Source: Paenibacillus piri (GTDB taxonomy: Bacteria; Bacillota; Bacilli; Paenibacillales; NBRC-103111). From it: a DNA stretch of 64,000 nt. The stretch is taken from the NCBI RefSeq assembly GCF_004354045.1, contig NZ_SMRT01000020.1:1-64000 (forward strand), read 5' to 3'. Within the stretch, counting starts at the first letter, position 1. Every line of letters begins with the position of its first letter. The notes beneath the pieces are model-generated. The model saw only the letters and a list, made by a program, of their open reading frames with translations, searched no databases and was not told where the DNA came from. Shown here one piece after another: positions 1 through 8,532 of the stretch. Made by a program: the position numbers and the translations under genes.

Positions 1-2
1 TT

Positions 3-128
3 CCCAAGCACCAACACAAACGCGCCCTCGTCTTAACGGCAAGAAAACTTGTGCGTCTGGTCGATGTGCTGCTACGCAACGACCAACTTTATACGCCACG
101 GAGGAAGGTGAACAACGCGAAGGGATAA
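3..128 (+). pseudogene. C-terminal end of an IS110-type transposase (cut by window edge)
   Basis: Frame 3 is open from the left edge to a TAA at 126-128 and encodes about 41 residues containing HKRALVLTARKLVRLVDVLL followed by LYTPRR. This basic, helical tail resembles the end of the C-terminal domain of IS110/IS1111-family DEDD transposases. The rest of the gene is outside the window, so it cannot be told whether the element is intact. In IS1111-type members the non-coding end that encodes the bridge RNA lies 3' of the recombinase, so the roughly 170-300 bp after the stop could hold it. The family call is from memory of the tail sequence and is moderately sure. Confidence 0.6.
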
Positions 129-433
129 CGCCTCCTTTGTCAAAGTCCTTCATGGATTCCCAGTAAAATTCTGGTAAAAAATCGGATTTTAGGCTGGGTC
201 TGATTTGATGCGTCCATTTTTCCTGACTGATCTACTTTACGGCCAAGAAAATTTCCAATTCGATTGAATCAGGGACTTGACATCATACCGCTGGACTTTA
301 CAAGTATCCGTTCATCTGCCAGCCTTTCCAGTCAAAGTTTATCATTGCGTGAGTATGATTTCAAATGCAGGCGAATATGCCTCCTCTATGAAAAAGTTGC
401 AGACGGAACGGGAACAACCGGACTTCACACACC
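129..433. other. Non-coding 3' flank of the transposase remnant
   Basis: About 300 bases between the transposase stop and the end of the minus-strand AraC gene. Short open frames here have no ribosome site and no recognisable protein. The stretch probably contains the non-coding right end of the insertion sequence, but I cannot fix the element boundary because the left end is outside the window. Confidence 0.4.
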
Positions 434-1306
434 TTACCGCACATATTTCCGGTAATCCCTGGGCGTCATACCTTCATGTGTTTTGAACAATTTCGTAAAA
501 TAGCTTTGGCTGCAAAAACCGGTCAGCTGCGCAATCTCGCCCGTCGACAGCTTTGAGGAAGCGAGCAGCTGCTTCGAGCGGGTCAGCCTGTACTTGTTGA
601 TATATTCGAGTACGGAATAGCCGGTAGACCGTTTGAACATCCGCGAAAAATAATACCGGCTCAAATGTACGGCATCGGCAATCTCCTCCAGCTTGACAGG
701 AGACTGGTAATAATTTTCAATGTATCGGATCGCATCCCGTACCTCGCCGGGATAATCGGCATCGGCATGAGGCGACAGGACGGTATCGCGCTCCATCTTG
801 GAAATGACCATTTCCGCCAAAATTCGGGTAATGAGTGCCGAAGCCGCTACCTCCATTCCGACGGGCCGCATCTGAAACAGCTCGTACAATTCGCGGAACA
901 TGGCGCAGACGGCTTGCGAATTTCTCGCCTGGGAGACAGACTGCTCCGCAGCGCCCAGCATGGCGAAATAATCAGCGGCCTGATTGCCGCCGAACCGGAC
1001 CCAGAGCAGCTCCCACGGATCATCGGGATCGGCGTAATAATGATGCGGACCGTTCAGGTCGAGAAAAAACAGTTCATTCGCTCTCACCTTGTAGCTGCGG
1101 TCCTGTCCCATTACGTAGCCGGCGCCCCGAACGACATATTTAAGCTGATATGCATAGAAAAAGCTTCGGTTCACGGCATAGGTCGGGGAGCAGGCGAACC
1201 AGCCGACATCCTGGACGAAAAACAGGCAATTTTTGGCCGTCTCGCTTGGGGAGTGAGTGATGGTTTCATAAAAATACCGGTTTTCCGTCACGTTCGTCAA
1301 CTCCAT
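434..1306 (-). CDS. AraC-family transcriptional regulator (cupin + HTH)
   Basis: A regulator of about 290 residues. The N-terminal half (roughly residues 1-160) has the pattern of an AraC-type cupin sensing domain (YVMGQDRSYKVRANELFFLD, then GPHHYYAD). The C-terminal 100 residues carry the two helix-turn-helix units of AraC proteins (LEEIADAVHLSRYYFSRMFK, then IAQLTGFCSQSYFTKLFK). Such proteins usually sense a sugar and activate neighbouring catabolic genes; here the likely partner is the divergent oxidoreductase at 1772. An ATG at 1306 is taken as the start; a TTG at 1318 is equally possible because neither has a clear ribosome site. Tandem structured repeats lie immediately upstream. Confidence 0.85.
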   Translation of the reverse strand: MELTNVTENRYFYETITHSPSETAKNCLFFVQDVGWFACSPTYAVNRSFFYAYQLKYVVRGAGYVMGQDRSYKVRANELFFLDLNGPHHYYADPDDPWELLWVRFGGNQAADYFAMLGAAEQSVSQARNSQAVCAMFRELYELFQMRPVGMEVAASALITRILAEMVISKMERDTVLSPHADADYPGEVRDAIRYIENYYQSPVKLEEIADAVHLSRYYFSRMFKRSTGYSVLEYINKYRLTRSKQLLASSKLSTGEIAQLTGFCSQSYFTKLFKTHEGMTPRDYRKYVR

Positions 1307-1381
1307 CGAATCGAGCAAGATTGTTATAAAAATAAGGCATGTTTACTCCAAAAGCTATGCTGCGGTTGCGATATACTTTCT

Positions 1382-1494
1382 TTATAATGATAGAAAGTAT
1401 AGTTTTCAGCGGAGCTGAAGCTTTCAATCATTGCAAGAAAACCTACATTTAAATCGCGGTCGCTCATCCTTGAAAGGCCTCGATAAAGGTTTTC
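1382..1494 (+). repeat. Structured repeat family 1, copy a (113 bp)
   Basis: First of two tandem copies. Stem I pairs ATGATAGAAAG (1387-1397) with CTTTCAATCAT (1421-1431), with one A/A mismatch, and encloses the hairpin TTCAGC-GGA-GCTGAA (1405-1419). Stem II pairs AAGAAAACCT (1435-1444) with AGGTTTTCTT (1487-1496) and encloses two small hairpins (GCG/CGC and TTGA/TCGA). No open reading frame. The distant copy at 57320 keeps both stems with different bases. Confidence 0.8.
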
Positions 1495-1611
1495 TTATAA
1501 TGATAGAAAGTATAGTTTTCAGCGGAGCTGAAGCTTTCAATCATTGCAAGAAAACCTACATTTAAATCGCGGTCGCTCATCTTGGATAGGCCTCGATAAA
1601 GGTTTTCTTAA
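1495..1611 (+). repeat. Structured repeat family 1, copy b
   Basis: Tandem copy of the 1382 element with a period of 113 bp. It is nearly identical to copy a; differences fall in the loop near 1583-1588 (cttggatagg for ccttgaaagg). Near-identity indicates recent duplication. It ends about 160 bp upstream of the oxidoreductase gene at 1772, so the pair lies in that gene's leader or promoter region. Confidence 0.8.
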
Positions 1612-1771
1612 TTATAGCATGTTTGGAAGTCCGGCGAATCAAGAAGCGTAGAGGACTGAATCGTTCCGGAACAGCGCACCGCCAGCGATTTGGCTGAACG
1701 AGCCGTCAGCGCAGCGGGTATGTATTCGCCAGGGCTTTTGGACACAATCCAGATAAGGAAAGGCGGTCTTC

Positions 1772-3031
1772 ATGTTGAAGCAGCTTACTGCGGTATTGAT
1801 AGGCGCGGGCGCCAGAGGCGCAAGAAGCTACGCGCCGTATGCGCTGGACTATCCGCATGAATTGAAGTTCGTCGCCGTTGCCGAGAAGGATGAGGCAAAA
1901 CGGCGGCAATTTGCTCAAGCTCACGGCATAGCTGTCCAAGACTGCTACGAATCGTGGACGGAATTGCTGAATCAGCCGCAATTGGCGGATATCGCCGTTA
2001 TTTGTACGCAGGACCGGATGCATTACGAGCCGACGCTTCAAGCGCTGGACCAAAAATATCACGTCCTGCTGGAAAAGCCGATGTCCCCCGACCCGTTGGA
2101 ATGCATCCGGATGGAAGAGGCGGCAAGCAGGAACGGCCGGCTGCTTACCATTTGCCACGTGCTCCGGTATACGCCGTTATGGACGGCGATCAAACGGGTC
2201 ATTGCCAGCGGCAGCATCGGCCGGATCGCCTCCATTCAGCTGAATGAAAATGTAGGCTACTGGCATATCGCGCACAGTTTTGTGCGGGGCAATTGGCGAA
2301 ACGCCGAAGCGTCAAGCCCGATGATATTGGCCAAATCATGCCACGACATGGATGTTCTATGCTGGCTGATGGATCAGACCTGCAGCCGGATCAGCTCGTT
2401 CGGCTCGCTGATGCATTTCCATAAGGGCAATGCGCCGGACGGGGCGCCGGCTTACTGTATCGAGGGCTGCCCTGCCGAAGCGGACTGTCCGTATTATGCG
2501 CCGCGCTTTTACTTGGGGGAAGGGAAGAGCTGGGCGAAACACTTTACCCAAGAGCTTACGCGCGAGGCGATTGTTCAAGGCTTGAAGGATACGGATTACG
2601 GCCGCTGCGTATACCGGTGCGACAACAATGTGGTCGATCATCAGGTGGTCAATCTTGAATTCGCGGATGGGGCTACGGCAATGTTCAGCATGTGCGGCTT
2701 TACTCGGCACTCGGAGCGAAGAATTCAAATTATGGGCACGAAAGGCGAGCTGCGCGGCGAGGAGGACCGGATTGTATGGATGGATTTCCTGACGCATGAG
2801 GAGCATGAAATTAAAATTCCCGAACAGACGAGCGGACATGGGGGCGGCGACAGCGGTATTATGAAAAGCTTTTTGAACGAGGTGCGCGGTTACAGCGGCA
2901 AGGAAAGCTTGACCTCGGCGGCCGCATCCGTCAGAAGCCATTTGCTCGCATTCGCGGCCGAGGAATCGCGCCTGAACGGCGGCAAACCGATTGAGATCGA
3001 CGCATTTTACCGGAAGCTGCTGCAGGGCTGA
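1772..3031 (+). CDS. Gfo/Idh/MocA-family NAD(P)-dependent oxidoreductase
   Basis: A 419-residue cytosolic oxidoreductase. The N-terminal Rossmann fold shows the glycine motif GAGARG (residues 11-16). LLEKPMSPDP (around 99-108) is the conserved EKP motif with the catalytic-region lysine, and KSCHDMDVLCW matches the H-x-x-D motif of the substrate domain. Family members oxidise or reduce the hydroxyls of sugars, inositols and derivatives. An unusual Cys-rich stretch EGCPAEADCPYY (around 230-241) could be a structural loop. The start has AAGGAAAGG upstream. The divergent AraC gene is the probable regulator; the exact substrate cannot be read from the sequence. Confidence 0.9.
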   Translation: MLKQLTAVLIGAGARGARSYAPYALDYPHELKFVAVAEKDEAKRRQFAQAHGIAVQDCYESWTELLNQPQLADIAVICTQDRMHYEPTLQALDQKYHVLLEKPMSPDPLECIRMEEAASRNGRLLTICHVLRYTPLWTAIKRVIASGSIGRIASIQLNENVGYWHIAHSFVRGNWRNAEASSPMILAKSCHDMDVLCWLMDQTCSRISSFGSLMHFHKGNAPDGAPAYCIEGCPAEADCPYYAPRFYLGEGKSWAKHFTQELTREAIVQGLKDTDYGRCVYRCDNNVVDHQVVNLEFADGATAMFSMCGFTRHSERRIQIMGTKGELRGEEDRIVWMDFLTHEEHEIKIPEQTSGHGGGDSGIMKSFLNEVRGYSGKESLTSAAASVRSHLLAFAAEESRLNGGKPIEIDAFYRKLLQG

Positions 3032-3045
3032 CCTGTTGCCGGCCG

Positions 3046-3100
3046 AAAATGCTCTGCAGCGCCTGTTCCCGAATCAACGGCGATTGCGGAGCATTTTTTT
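3046..3100 (+). terminator. Rho-independent terminator of the oxidoreductase gene
   Basis: Inverted repeat AAAATGCTCtGCA / TGCgGAGCATTTT (3046-3058 and 3085-3097) followed by a run of T up to 3100, 15 bases after the stop codon. Confidence 0.75.
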
Positions 3101-3210
3101 GGCATGATAGCCGGAATTTGATCCGATATACATAAGAATAGTACCGGCTGCTCATCGCTGCGTACTGTACCAGTCGACCGCCTACGCACTACTTACGCGC
3201 CGTCGTGTTT

Positions 3211-3324
3211 ATTCGATTACGACTTTATCGGGTTAAGACCCCCACCTCTAAGGTGGGCCTTGAATCAGGTGGGGTAGAGTCCCCATCTGATTCCCCGATG
3301 TTCAGCAAAGCTGAACGAGTTCAC
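3211..3324 (+). mobile_element. Structured repeat family 2, copy A (IS200/IS605-like non-autonomous element)
   Basis: A 114-bp element preceded by TTTAT. In order: ATCGGG (closing arm), hairpin CCCACCT-CTA-AGGTGGG, hairpin of GAATCAGGTGGGG with CCCCATCTGATTC, CCCGAT (closing arm), hairpin GTTCAGC-AAA-GCTGAAC, then GAG and terminal TTCAC. The terminal hairpin plus TTCAC resembles the right end of IS200/IS605-family transposons. The stop codon of the minus-strand AraC gene (3321-3323) lies inside the last bases. No transposase gene is attached. Confidence 0.7.
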
Positions 3325-4103
3325 TCGAGTCGCTTGTCGCTTAAAAAGCTGCTGGGTGGGTAGCCCGTCATTTTTTTGAATACGCGGTTGAAGTAGGCCT
3401 GATCGCAGAAGCCGGTATAATCGGCGATTTCCCCGATCGACATGGAGGTGGAAAACATCAGCTCTTTCGATTTGTCAATCCGGACATGATGCAAATATTC
3501 GATGGGCGTTAATCCGGTTACCTCTTTGAAAATATTCGTAATATAGGTGGGCGTCCGCATAATATGCTCGGAAATATCGACCAGCTTGATCGGCTGCCGA
3601 TAATGATCGACGATGTAGCTTTTGATCGCCTCGACCAGCCTCATTTTTTTCGACGGAATTTCCTCGTGGGTCAAATCGTGGTTCATGATGCCGAGCATTT
3701 CCAAAAGAATGGAAAAACAAAGCGCCGCCTGAAACGAGCTTTTCATCATCCAATGGTGGCACAGCAGGGAAAACCGCTGCTTGAAATAGTCCTCGCGGAG
3801 AATTCTGGTTTTGGCATAAGCCGGTTTTCCGAGAATAGGCAGCAATGCTTCCATTCCGCCGCTGCAGCTGAAATGCGTGGCGTACCTCTGATGTCCCTCC
3901 GAAGTTACGGATGCGCCTCCTCGAATCGAGCCGGCCGGAATCAGCAGCACATCTCCCCCTTCCAAGCGGACTGTCTCATCATTAACCCAGTAATCGATGC
4001 TGCCGTATGTAATGAAGACCAGGACATTATATTGGGATAAGGAATGCTCCATATGCCAATTATCTGAAAATGTATGCTGGTAGCATGAATGCAGCGTGAG
4101 CAC
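3321..4103 (-). CDS. AraC-family transcriptional regulator
   Basis: A 260-residue regulator with an N-terminal cupin-like sensing domain (QYNVLVFITYGSIDYWVN, then GGDVLLIPAGS) and C-terminal AraC helix-turn-helix pair (IKLVDISEHIMRTPTYITNI, then IGEIADYTGFCDQAYFNRVF). The start is GTG at 4103 with GGGGGG just upstream. It probably controls the neighbouring glycoside hydrolase and transporter genes on the plus strand. Its last codon and stop (LE, stop) abut and enter the repeat element at 3211-3324, so the element may have replaced the original 3' end. Confidence 0.87.
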   Translation of the reverse strand: MLTLHSCYQHTFSDNWHMEHSLSQYNVLVFITYGSIDYWVNDETVRLEGGDVLLIPAGSIRGGASVTSEGHQRYATHFSCSGGMEALLPILGKPAYAKTRILREDYFKQRFSLLCHHWMMKSSFQAALCFSILLEMLGIMNHDLTHEEIPSKKMRLVEAIKSYIVDHYRQPIKLVDISEHIMRTPTYITNIFKEVTGLTPIEYLHHVRIDKSKELMFSTSMSIGEIADYTGFCDQAYFNRVFKKMTGYPPSSFLSDKRLE

Positions 4104-4209
4104 AGCAACCCCCCCTAAATTTCCTGATTTCCCCGATCGAATTCAAAGCATCTTTTACCCAAGATATTCGGGATGCAACCGTTTTTTCCTCTTTCAGTTG
4201 AATAGAAAT

Positions 4210-4300
4210 TATCCTGGGTTGAATAGAAAGCATAAGTTTTATGCTTTGCTTCGCACAACCTTGACAAACGTGCTCGTCCTATAAGGACGGCGAAGCCGTT
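4210..4300 (+). repeat. Structured repeat family 3, copy 1
   Basis: A 91-bp unit beginning TATCCTGGGTT. It contains a perfect hairpin AAAGCATAA-GTT-TTATGCTTT (4227-4247), then a domain closed by CTTCGC (4249-4254) and GCGAAG (4290-4295) that contains the hairpin CGTCCT-ATA-AGGACG (4275-4289). Non-coding, in the divergent interval between the AraC gene and the hydrolase gene. Confidence 0.75.
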
Positions 4301-4370
4301 TATCCTGGGTTAAATAGAAAGCATAAGTTTTATGCTTTGCTTCGCACAACCTTGGCAAACGCGCTCGTTC
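4301..4370 (+). repeat. Structured repeat family 3, copy 2 (3' truncated)
   Basis: Direct repeat of the 4210 unit with a period of 91 bp, preceded by GTT. The first hairpin and the CTTCGCACAACCTTG.CAAACG.GCTCGTTC part are kept, but the closing GCGAAG arm is lost. A third related piece lies at 57555. Confidence 0.7.
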
Positions 4371-4478
4371 CCACGGGTAATCCTTGAATTGTCCAAAAGA
4401 ACATTGATCTGTTAATGGTATTTGCCGGGGGTCCTTTTTACAATAGGGGTAGGCATTTCAACCAAATAAGGGAGATGG

Positions 4479-6632
4479 ATGAGTATGCAGGCAGCGAATC
4501 GCGCGGAAATGCCGTGGTATCGGCGGACGTACCGCTGGGGACAGACAAATTTGACGGAGATGGATCCGGTATATTGCGAAATGGCGATGTGGAAAGAATA
4601 CTGGCGGCGAACGCGTGTTCAGGGAATTATCGTTAATGCCGGGGGGATCGTGGCCTATTATCCGAGCTCTTTCGAGCTGCAGTACCGGGCCGAGGGCTTG
4701 GGCGAGCACGATTTGCTGGGCGAATTTGTCGCGGCGGCACGTGAAGAAGGGTTGGCCGTGTTGGCCAGAATGGATATAAACCGGGCGACGAAAGCATTTT
4801 ACGAAGCGCATCCCGACTGGTTCGTCGTCAATGCCGAGGGTGTGCCGAGCACGGCGAACGGGCGGTACTTTTCCTGTATCAACAGCGGTTACTATAAGGA
4901 ATACATTCCGGATGTGCTGCGGGAAATTATAACGCGATATCAGCCGGAAGGCTTTACCGATAACAGCTGGACAGGGGTATCCCGCCATACGATATGCCAC
5001 TGCGTGAGCTGCAGGACGAAGTTTAAGACGGATAGCGGTTTCGAGCTGCCTGCGGCGGCGGATTGGAACGATCCCGTTTACCGGAAATGGATTAAATGGA
5101 GCTACAGCTGCCGAACGGAAAACTGGGATTTGTTTAACCGGGTGACACAGGCGGCGGGCGGACCCGATTGCCTGTGGCTCGGCATGATCAACGCGAATCC
5201 GGTAAAAACGCACAGCTCGTTCTGCGATTTGAAGGAGGTCGGCGAGCGTTTGCCGATCATGATGTGCGACCACCAGTCCAGGGACGAGCTGAACGGCTTC
5301 GAGCAGAACAGTCTGAACGGCAGCCTGCTGCATGGGCTCGCCGGCTGGGATGCGGTCATTCCCGAGAGCATGGCCAACTATATTCGCGGCGAGCGGAGCT
5401 TCCGGCTAGGCAGCAACCCGGCGAAGGAGACGCGGCTGTGGATGGTGGAAGGGATCGCCGGGGGCATCTCGCCATGGTTTCATCATATCGGGGCGGTTCA
5501 CGAGGACCGGCGCCAGTTCAACAATGCGGTTCCGGTCATGCAGTGGCACGAACAGAATGACATGTATTTGTATAACCGGCAGCCTGTTGCGAATATCGGG
5601 GTCGTGTGGAGCCAGGACAATACCGAGTTTTACGGCCGTCACGACGCGAATGAGCGGGTCGCGCTTCCATGGCATGGAATAACCCGGGCATTGACCCGCA
5701 AGAGACTTCCGTTTGTACCGGTTCATGCCGATCATATCGCAAGGGATGCCGGCGGCCTCGATGTGTTAATTTTGCCCGACCTGGCGGTAATGACCGACTC
5801 GCAGTGCGAGGCGGTGCGCCAATTTGTGGAAGCGGGCGGCAGTCTGGTTTTTACCGGCGCCACCGCAACGCTTGACGAGTGGGGCGAGCCGCGCCAATCG
5901 TTTCCTCTCGAATCGGTTACAGGCATCCGGCATTTGAACGAGATCGCGGGGGCGGTCGGCAAGCAGCCGGCGGATTGGGCCTACTTTGATGCGCATAACT
6001 ATTTCAGGCTGCCGGATGAAGGGCGGCATCCCGTATTGTACGGGTTTGAGGAAACGAACATTGTTCCGTTCGGCGGGCATATTCATCGTGTAGAACCGGC
6101 GGCGGGATCCGGGATGAAGGCGGTCGCTACGTATATCCCCGCATTTCCGATCTATCCGCCGGAATTCAGCTGGATGCGCGTGCCGCGAACTGATATCCCG
6201 GTGCTGCTGGCAGGGGAACATGCAGCGGGCGGACGCATTTGCTACTTTGCCGGTGATGTGGACCGCAGCTATGGCCGCACCCATCTGCCGGATTTGGGCG
6301 ATCTGCTGGCCAATGCGGTGACATGGGCCGCCAACGGCCGTATTCTGCTTCGGGTCGAAGGGCCCGGCTATTTGGACTGCAAGCTGTACCGTCAGGAAGG
6401 GACATACATACTTCATTTGGTTAATCTAAGCGGAGCTAATCAAAGTCCCGGCTATGTGGAGGAGTATTTGCCGGTCGGGCCGATAACGGTATATGTCCGA
6501 ACGGATGACCTGACTCCAGCGCAGGCGCGCTTGCTTGTAAGCGGTAAAGAACTGCAGCCCGAAGTGAAAGGAGGCTGGACTTCGATCCGGATTGAATCCG
6601 TGACCGATCATGAGTGTATCGTCTTGCAATAG
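4479..6632 (+). CDS. GHL6-like glycoside hydrolase with beta-galactosidase-type C-terminal domains
   Basis: A 717-residue protein without a signal peptide, so probably cytosolic. The first 330 residues look like a TIM barrel of the hypothetical glycosyl hydrolase GHL6/beta-galactosidase-like group (GIIVNAGGIVAYYPSSFELQ; ARMDINRATKAFYEAHPDWF; YQPEGFTDNSW). A Cys-rich loop HTICHCVSCRTKF (about 170-182) could bind zinc, as in GH42 enzymes. The middle region (VLILPDLAVMTDSQCEAVRQ, then GGSLVFTGATA) matches a glutaminase-like trimerisation domain. Start is ATG with GGGAGAT upstream. Likely hydrolysis of an imported oligosaccharide; substrate unknown. Confidence 0.75.
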   Translation: MSMQAANRAEMPWYRRTYRWGQTNLTEMDPVYCEMAMWKEYWRRTRVQGIIVNAGGIVAYYPSSFELQYRAEGLGEHDLLGEFVAAAREEGLAVLARMDINRATKAFYEAHPDWFVVNAEGVPSTANGRYFSCINSGYYKEYIPDVLREIITRYQPEGFTDNSWTGVSRHTICHCVSCRTKFKTDSGFELPAAADWNDPVYRKWIKWSYSCRTENWDLFNRVTQAAGGPDCLWLGMINANPVKTHSSFCDLKEVGERLPIMMCDHQSRDELNGFEQNSLNGSLLHGLAGWDAVIPESMANYIRGERSFRLGSNPAKETRLWMVEGIAGGISPWFHHIGAVHEDRRQFNNAVPVMQWHEQNDMYLYNRQPVANIGVVWSQDNTEFYGRHDANERVALPWHGITRALTRKRLPFVPVHADHIARDAGGLDVLILPDLAVMTDSQCEAVRQFVEAGGSLVFTGATATLDEWGEPRQSFPLESVTGIRHLNEIAGAVGKQPADWAYFDAHNYFRLPDEGRHPVLYGFEETNIVPFGGHIHRVEPAAGSGMKAVATYIPAFPIYPPEFSWMRVPRTDIPVLLAGEHAAGGRICYFAGDVDRSYGRTHLPDLGDLLANAVTWAANGRILLRVEGPGYLDCKLYRQEGTYILHLVNLSGANQSPGYVEEYLPVGPITVYVRTDDLTPAQARLLVSGKELQPEVKGGWTSIRIESVTDHECIVLQ

Positions 6633-6662
6633 AACGAATCATAAAATGCGGCTTCCGGCCGC

Positions 6663-6721
6663 GGAAGAAGCCCGTCGTAACGAAGCAGGACGGTGCAGGC
6701 GGGCTTCTTTCCACTTTTTTT
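6663..6721 (+). terminator. Rho-independent terminator after the GHL6-like gene
   Basis: GGAAGAAGCCCG (6663-6674) pairs with CGGGCTTCTTTCC (6700-6712), with an inner GTC/GAC stem, followed by a T run at 6714-6721. Confidence 0.8.
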
Positions 6722-6730
6722 AACAAATTG

Positions 6731-6747
6731 TTATGAAGCGCTTACAT
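6731..6747 (+). promoter_or_regulatory. Possible CcpA-type cre-like palindrome
   Basis: The sequence ATGAAGCGCTTACAT is centred on AAGCGCTT and resembles a catabolite-responsive element, but it is one base shorter than the consensus. It lies about 235 bp upstream of the solute-binding protein gene. Tentative. Confidence 0.3.
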
Positions 6748-6981
6748 GCCTAAGGCGGGAAATCGTGTCTCCGGAATTTTGAAAAACGGCGAAAGCCGGA
6801 AACCTGCTATGGCGGCAAAACCTGAATAAGAGAGAAGCACTTCTACAGTTTTCCAACGCGTGCCAATCTCAAGCATGCCTTGGAAACTGCAAGGGGACGG
6901 TCTAACCCCGTTAGATGCGGCATTGATTCGGTCAAGGAAGGAACCTAACCTAAAATCGTATGAATATAGGGGGAGTTCTTT

Positions 6982-8508
6982 GTGATTTCGAAACGGCAAT
7001 GGTCAAAAAAGTCAACTATTTGTACGGTCGCCGCCAGTTGTTTGCTGACCGCATTGGCGGGCGGCTGCTCCACTACCGGCGATGGCGGAAGTGCGGACAA
7101 AGGGGCTACCGGCGGCAAGCCTCTCGAGATTCAAATTTTCGGCGGTCTGTACAACGAGATGCCCGACATGAACAACCAGTTTTGGACGGAATATCAAAAA
7201 CGGTTAAACGTCAAGCTGGACGCGAACTGGGTTCCGTCCGGAGACGTCATTACCAAGCTGGATCTCATTCTCGCTTCAGGCGATATTCCCGAGGTGATCG
7301 CATATCCGAATCAGGGGCTGACCGTTACGATGATCAACGCTATCCGCAGCGGGGCTTTCTGGGATTTGACGCCGTTCCTGGGCGATATGAGCCAATACCC
7401 GAACATTAAAAACAACACGCCGCCCAACTGGACGAAGTTCCTTTCTGTGGACGGCAAAATTTATGCATTGCCTCGGTCCAGATCGCTGATCGATAGTTCC
7501 ATAAACATCCGCAAAGACTGGCTCGACAAGCTTGGTCTGGCGGTTCCGACGACGCTGGATGAGTACCGCAACGCCTTGAAGCAGATCGTAAACGGAGACC
7601 CGGACGGCAACGGCAAGAAGGATACGATGGGAATCGTCGGCACATCTGAAGGGGTGAGCACGTTCGAAGCGGCCTTTGGCGCCTTCACCCCTACCTACGA
7701 CAGCGAAGGCGGGATGATCTGGCATGAGCTGACGAATCAATATACGGATTTGGTCGATTGGTTCAGACAGCTGTATCAGGACGGAAGCCTGCCGAAAGAA
7801 TATATGACCATGAAGCGGACGCAAATGGAAGAAGCGATCGGCACCGGGCAAGCGGCGACGTACATCCGGAGCACGAGGTATCATTACGATTTTGAGGTAC
7901 AGGCGAAAAAGGTGCAGCCCGAAGCGAAAATTATTGCTCTGCCTCCGCTGAAGGGGCCGGGAGGCTATGCCGCCGATTTATCGACCGGTGTGAACGGCGG
8001 TATTTTCATCTCGAAAAAGGTGCCAGAGGCGAAGCTCAAGCAAATGCTTCAATACTTTGAAGCGACGGCCTCGCAAGAGCTGACGGATTTTGGCTACAGC
8101 GGGATCGAGGGCGTACACTACAAGGTCGTTAACGGTGAAAAGGTACCGACCGAGCTATCCTTGAAGGAGGTTAACACAACGAGCCTCGGGGCGGCGGTGC
8201 TGGCCTATGTGAAATGGGGCAAGGTCGATAATCCGGGCGCTCCCAAAGAATACAACGAAGAAAAAAGAAAACAGGTAGCCGATTATGAAAAGCTCGGCGT
8301 GTATAACATTTTCACATGGCTTATTTCGGATACATGGGTCAAAACATGGCCGAAGTATACGAACGAATGGAAGTCGATGATGACGAAAGCGATCGTCGGG
8401 CAAATTTCGATGGATGAATATAAAGCCTATGTAGCCAAGCTGAACAATATGCCGGATATCAAACAAGCGTACAAAGAGTTTGCCAAAGCATACAGCTATT
8501 ACAAATAA
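6982..8508 (+). CDS. Extracellular solute-binding lipoprotein (LplA-like), orphan
   Basis: A 508-residue ABC-transporter binding protein of the large family-1/LplA type common in Paenibacillus. The signal peptide ends in the lipobox LAGGC with the lipidated cysteine at residue 29, so the protein should be anchored outside the membrane. The body has typical carbohydrate-binding motifs (DLILASGDIPEVIAYPNQG, and INIRKDWLDKLGLAVPTTLD). Start is GTG with AGGGGGAG upstream. No permease or ATPase gene is adjacent; the next gene is a dioxygenase 24 bp downstream. It must either work with a transporter encoded elsewhere or act as a sensor or storage protein. Confidence 0.9.
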   Translation: MISKRQWSKKSTICTVAASCLLTALAGGCSTTGDGGSADKGATGGKPLEIQIFGGLYNEMPDMNNQFWTEYQKRLNVKLDANWVPSGDVITKLDLILASGDIPEVIAYPNQGLTVTMINAIRSGAFWDLTPFLGDMSQYPNIKNNTPPNWTKFLSVDGKIYALPRSRSLIDSSINIRKDWLDKLGLAVPTTLDEYRNALKQIVNGDPDGNGKKDTMGIVGTSEGVSTFEAAFGAFTPTYDSEGGMIWHELTNQYTDLVDWFRQLYQDGSLPKEYMTMKRTQMEEAIGTGQAATYIRSTRYHYDFEVQAKKVQPEAKIIALPPLKGPGGYAADLSTGVNGGIFISKKVPEAKLKQMLQYFEATASQELTDFGYSGIEGVHYKVVNGEKVPTELSLKEVNTTSLGAAVLAYVKWGKVDNPGAPKEYNEEKRKQVADYEKLGVYNIFTWLISDTWVKTWPKYTNEWKSMMTKAIVGQISMDEYKAYVAKLNNMPDIKQAYKEFAKAYSYYK

Positions 8509-8532
8509 AAACGAAAAACGGAGGTAGATAGT

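Noticed and set aside
264..486. Two short plus-strand frames after the transposase remnant
   Set aside because: They run in overlapping frames into the AraC gene, lack ribosome sites and have no family resemblance.
1382..1611. Possible duplicated tRNA-like or riboswitch leader
   Set aside because: No tRNA consensus or known riboswitch blocks; the same element occurs in tandem and at a distant locus, which fits a dispersed repeat.
6731..6747. Firm CcpA cre site
   Set aside because: One base shorter than the cre consensus; kept only as a low-confidence site.
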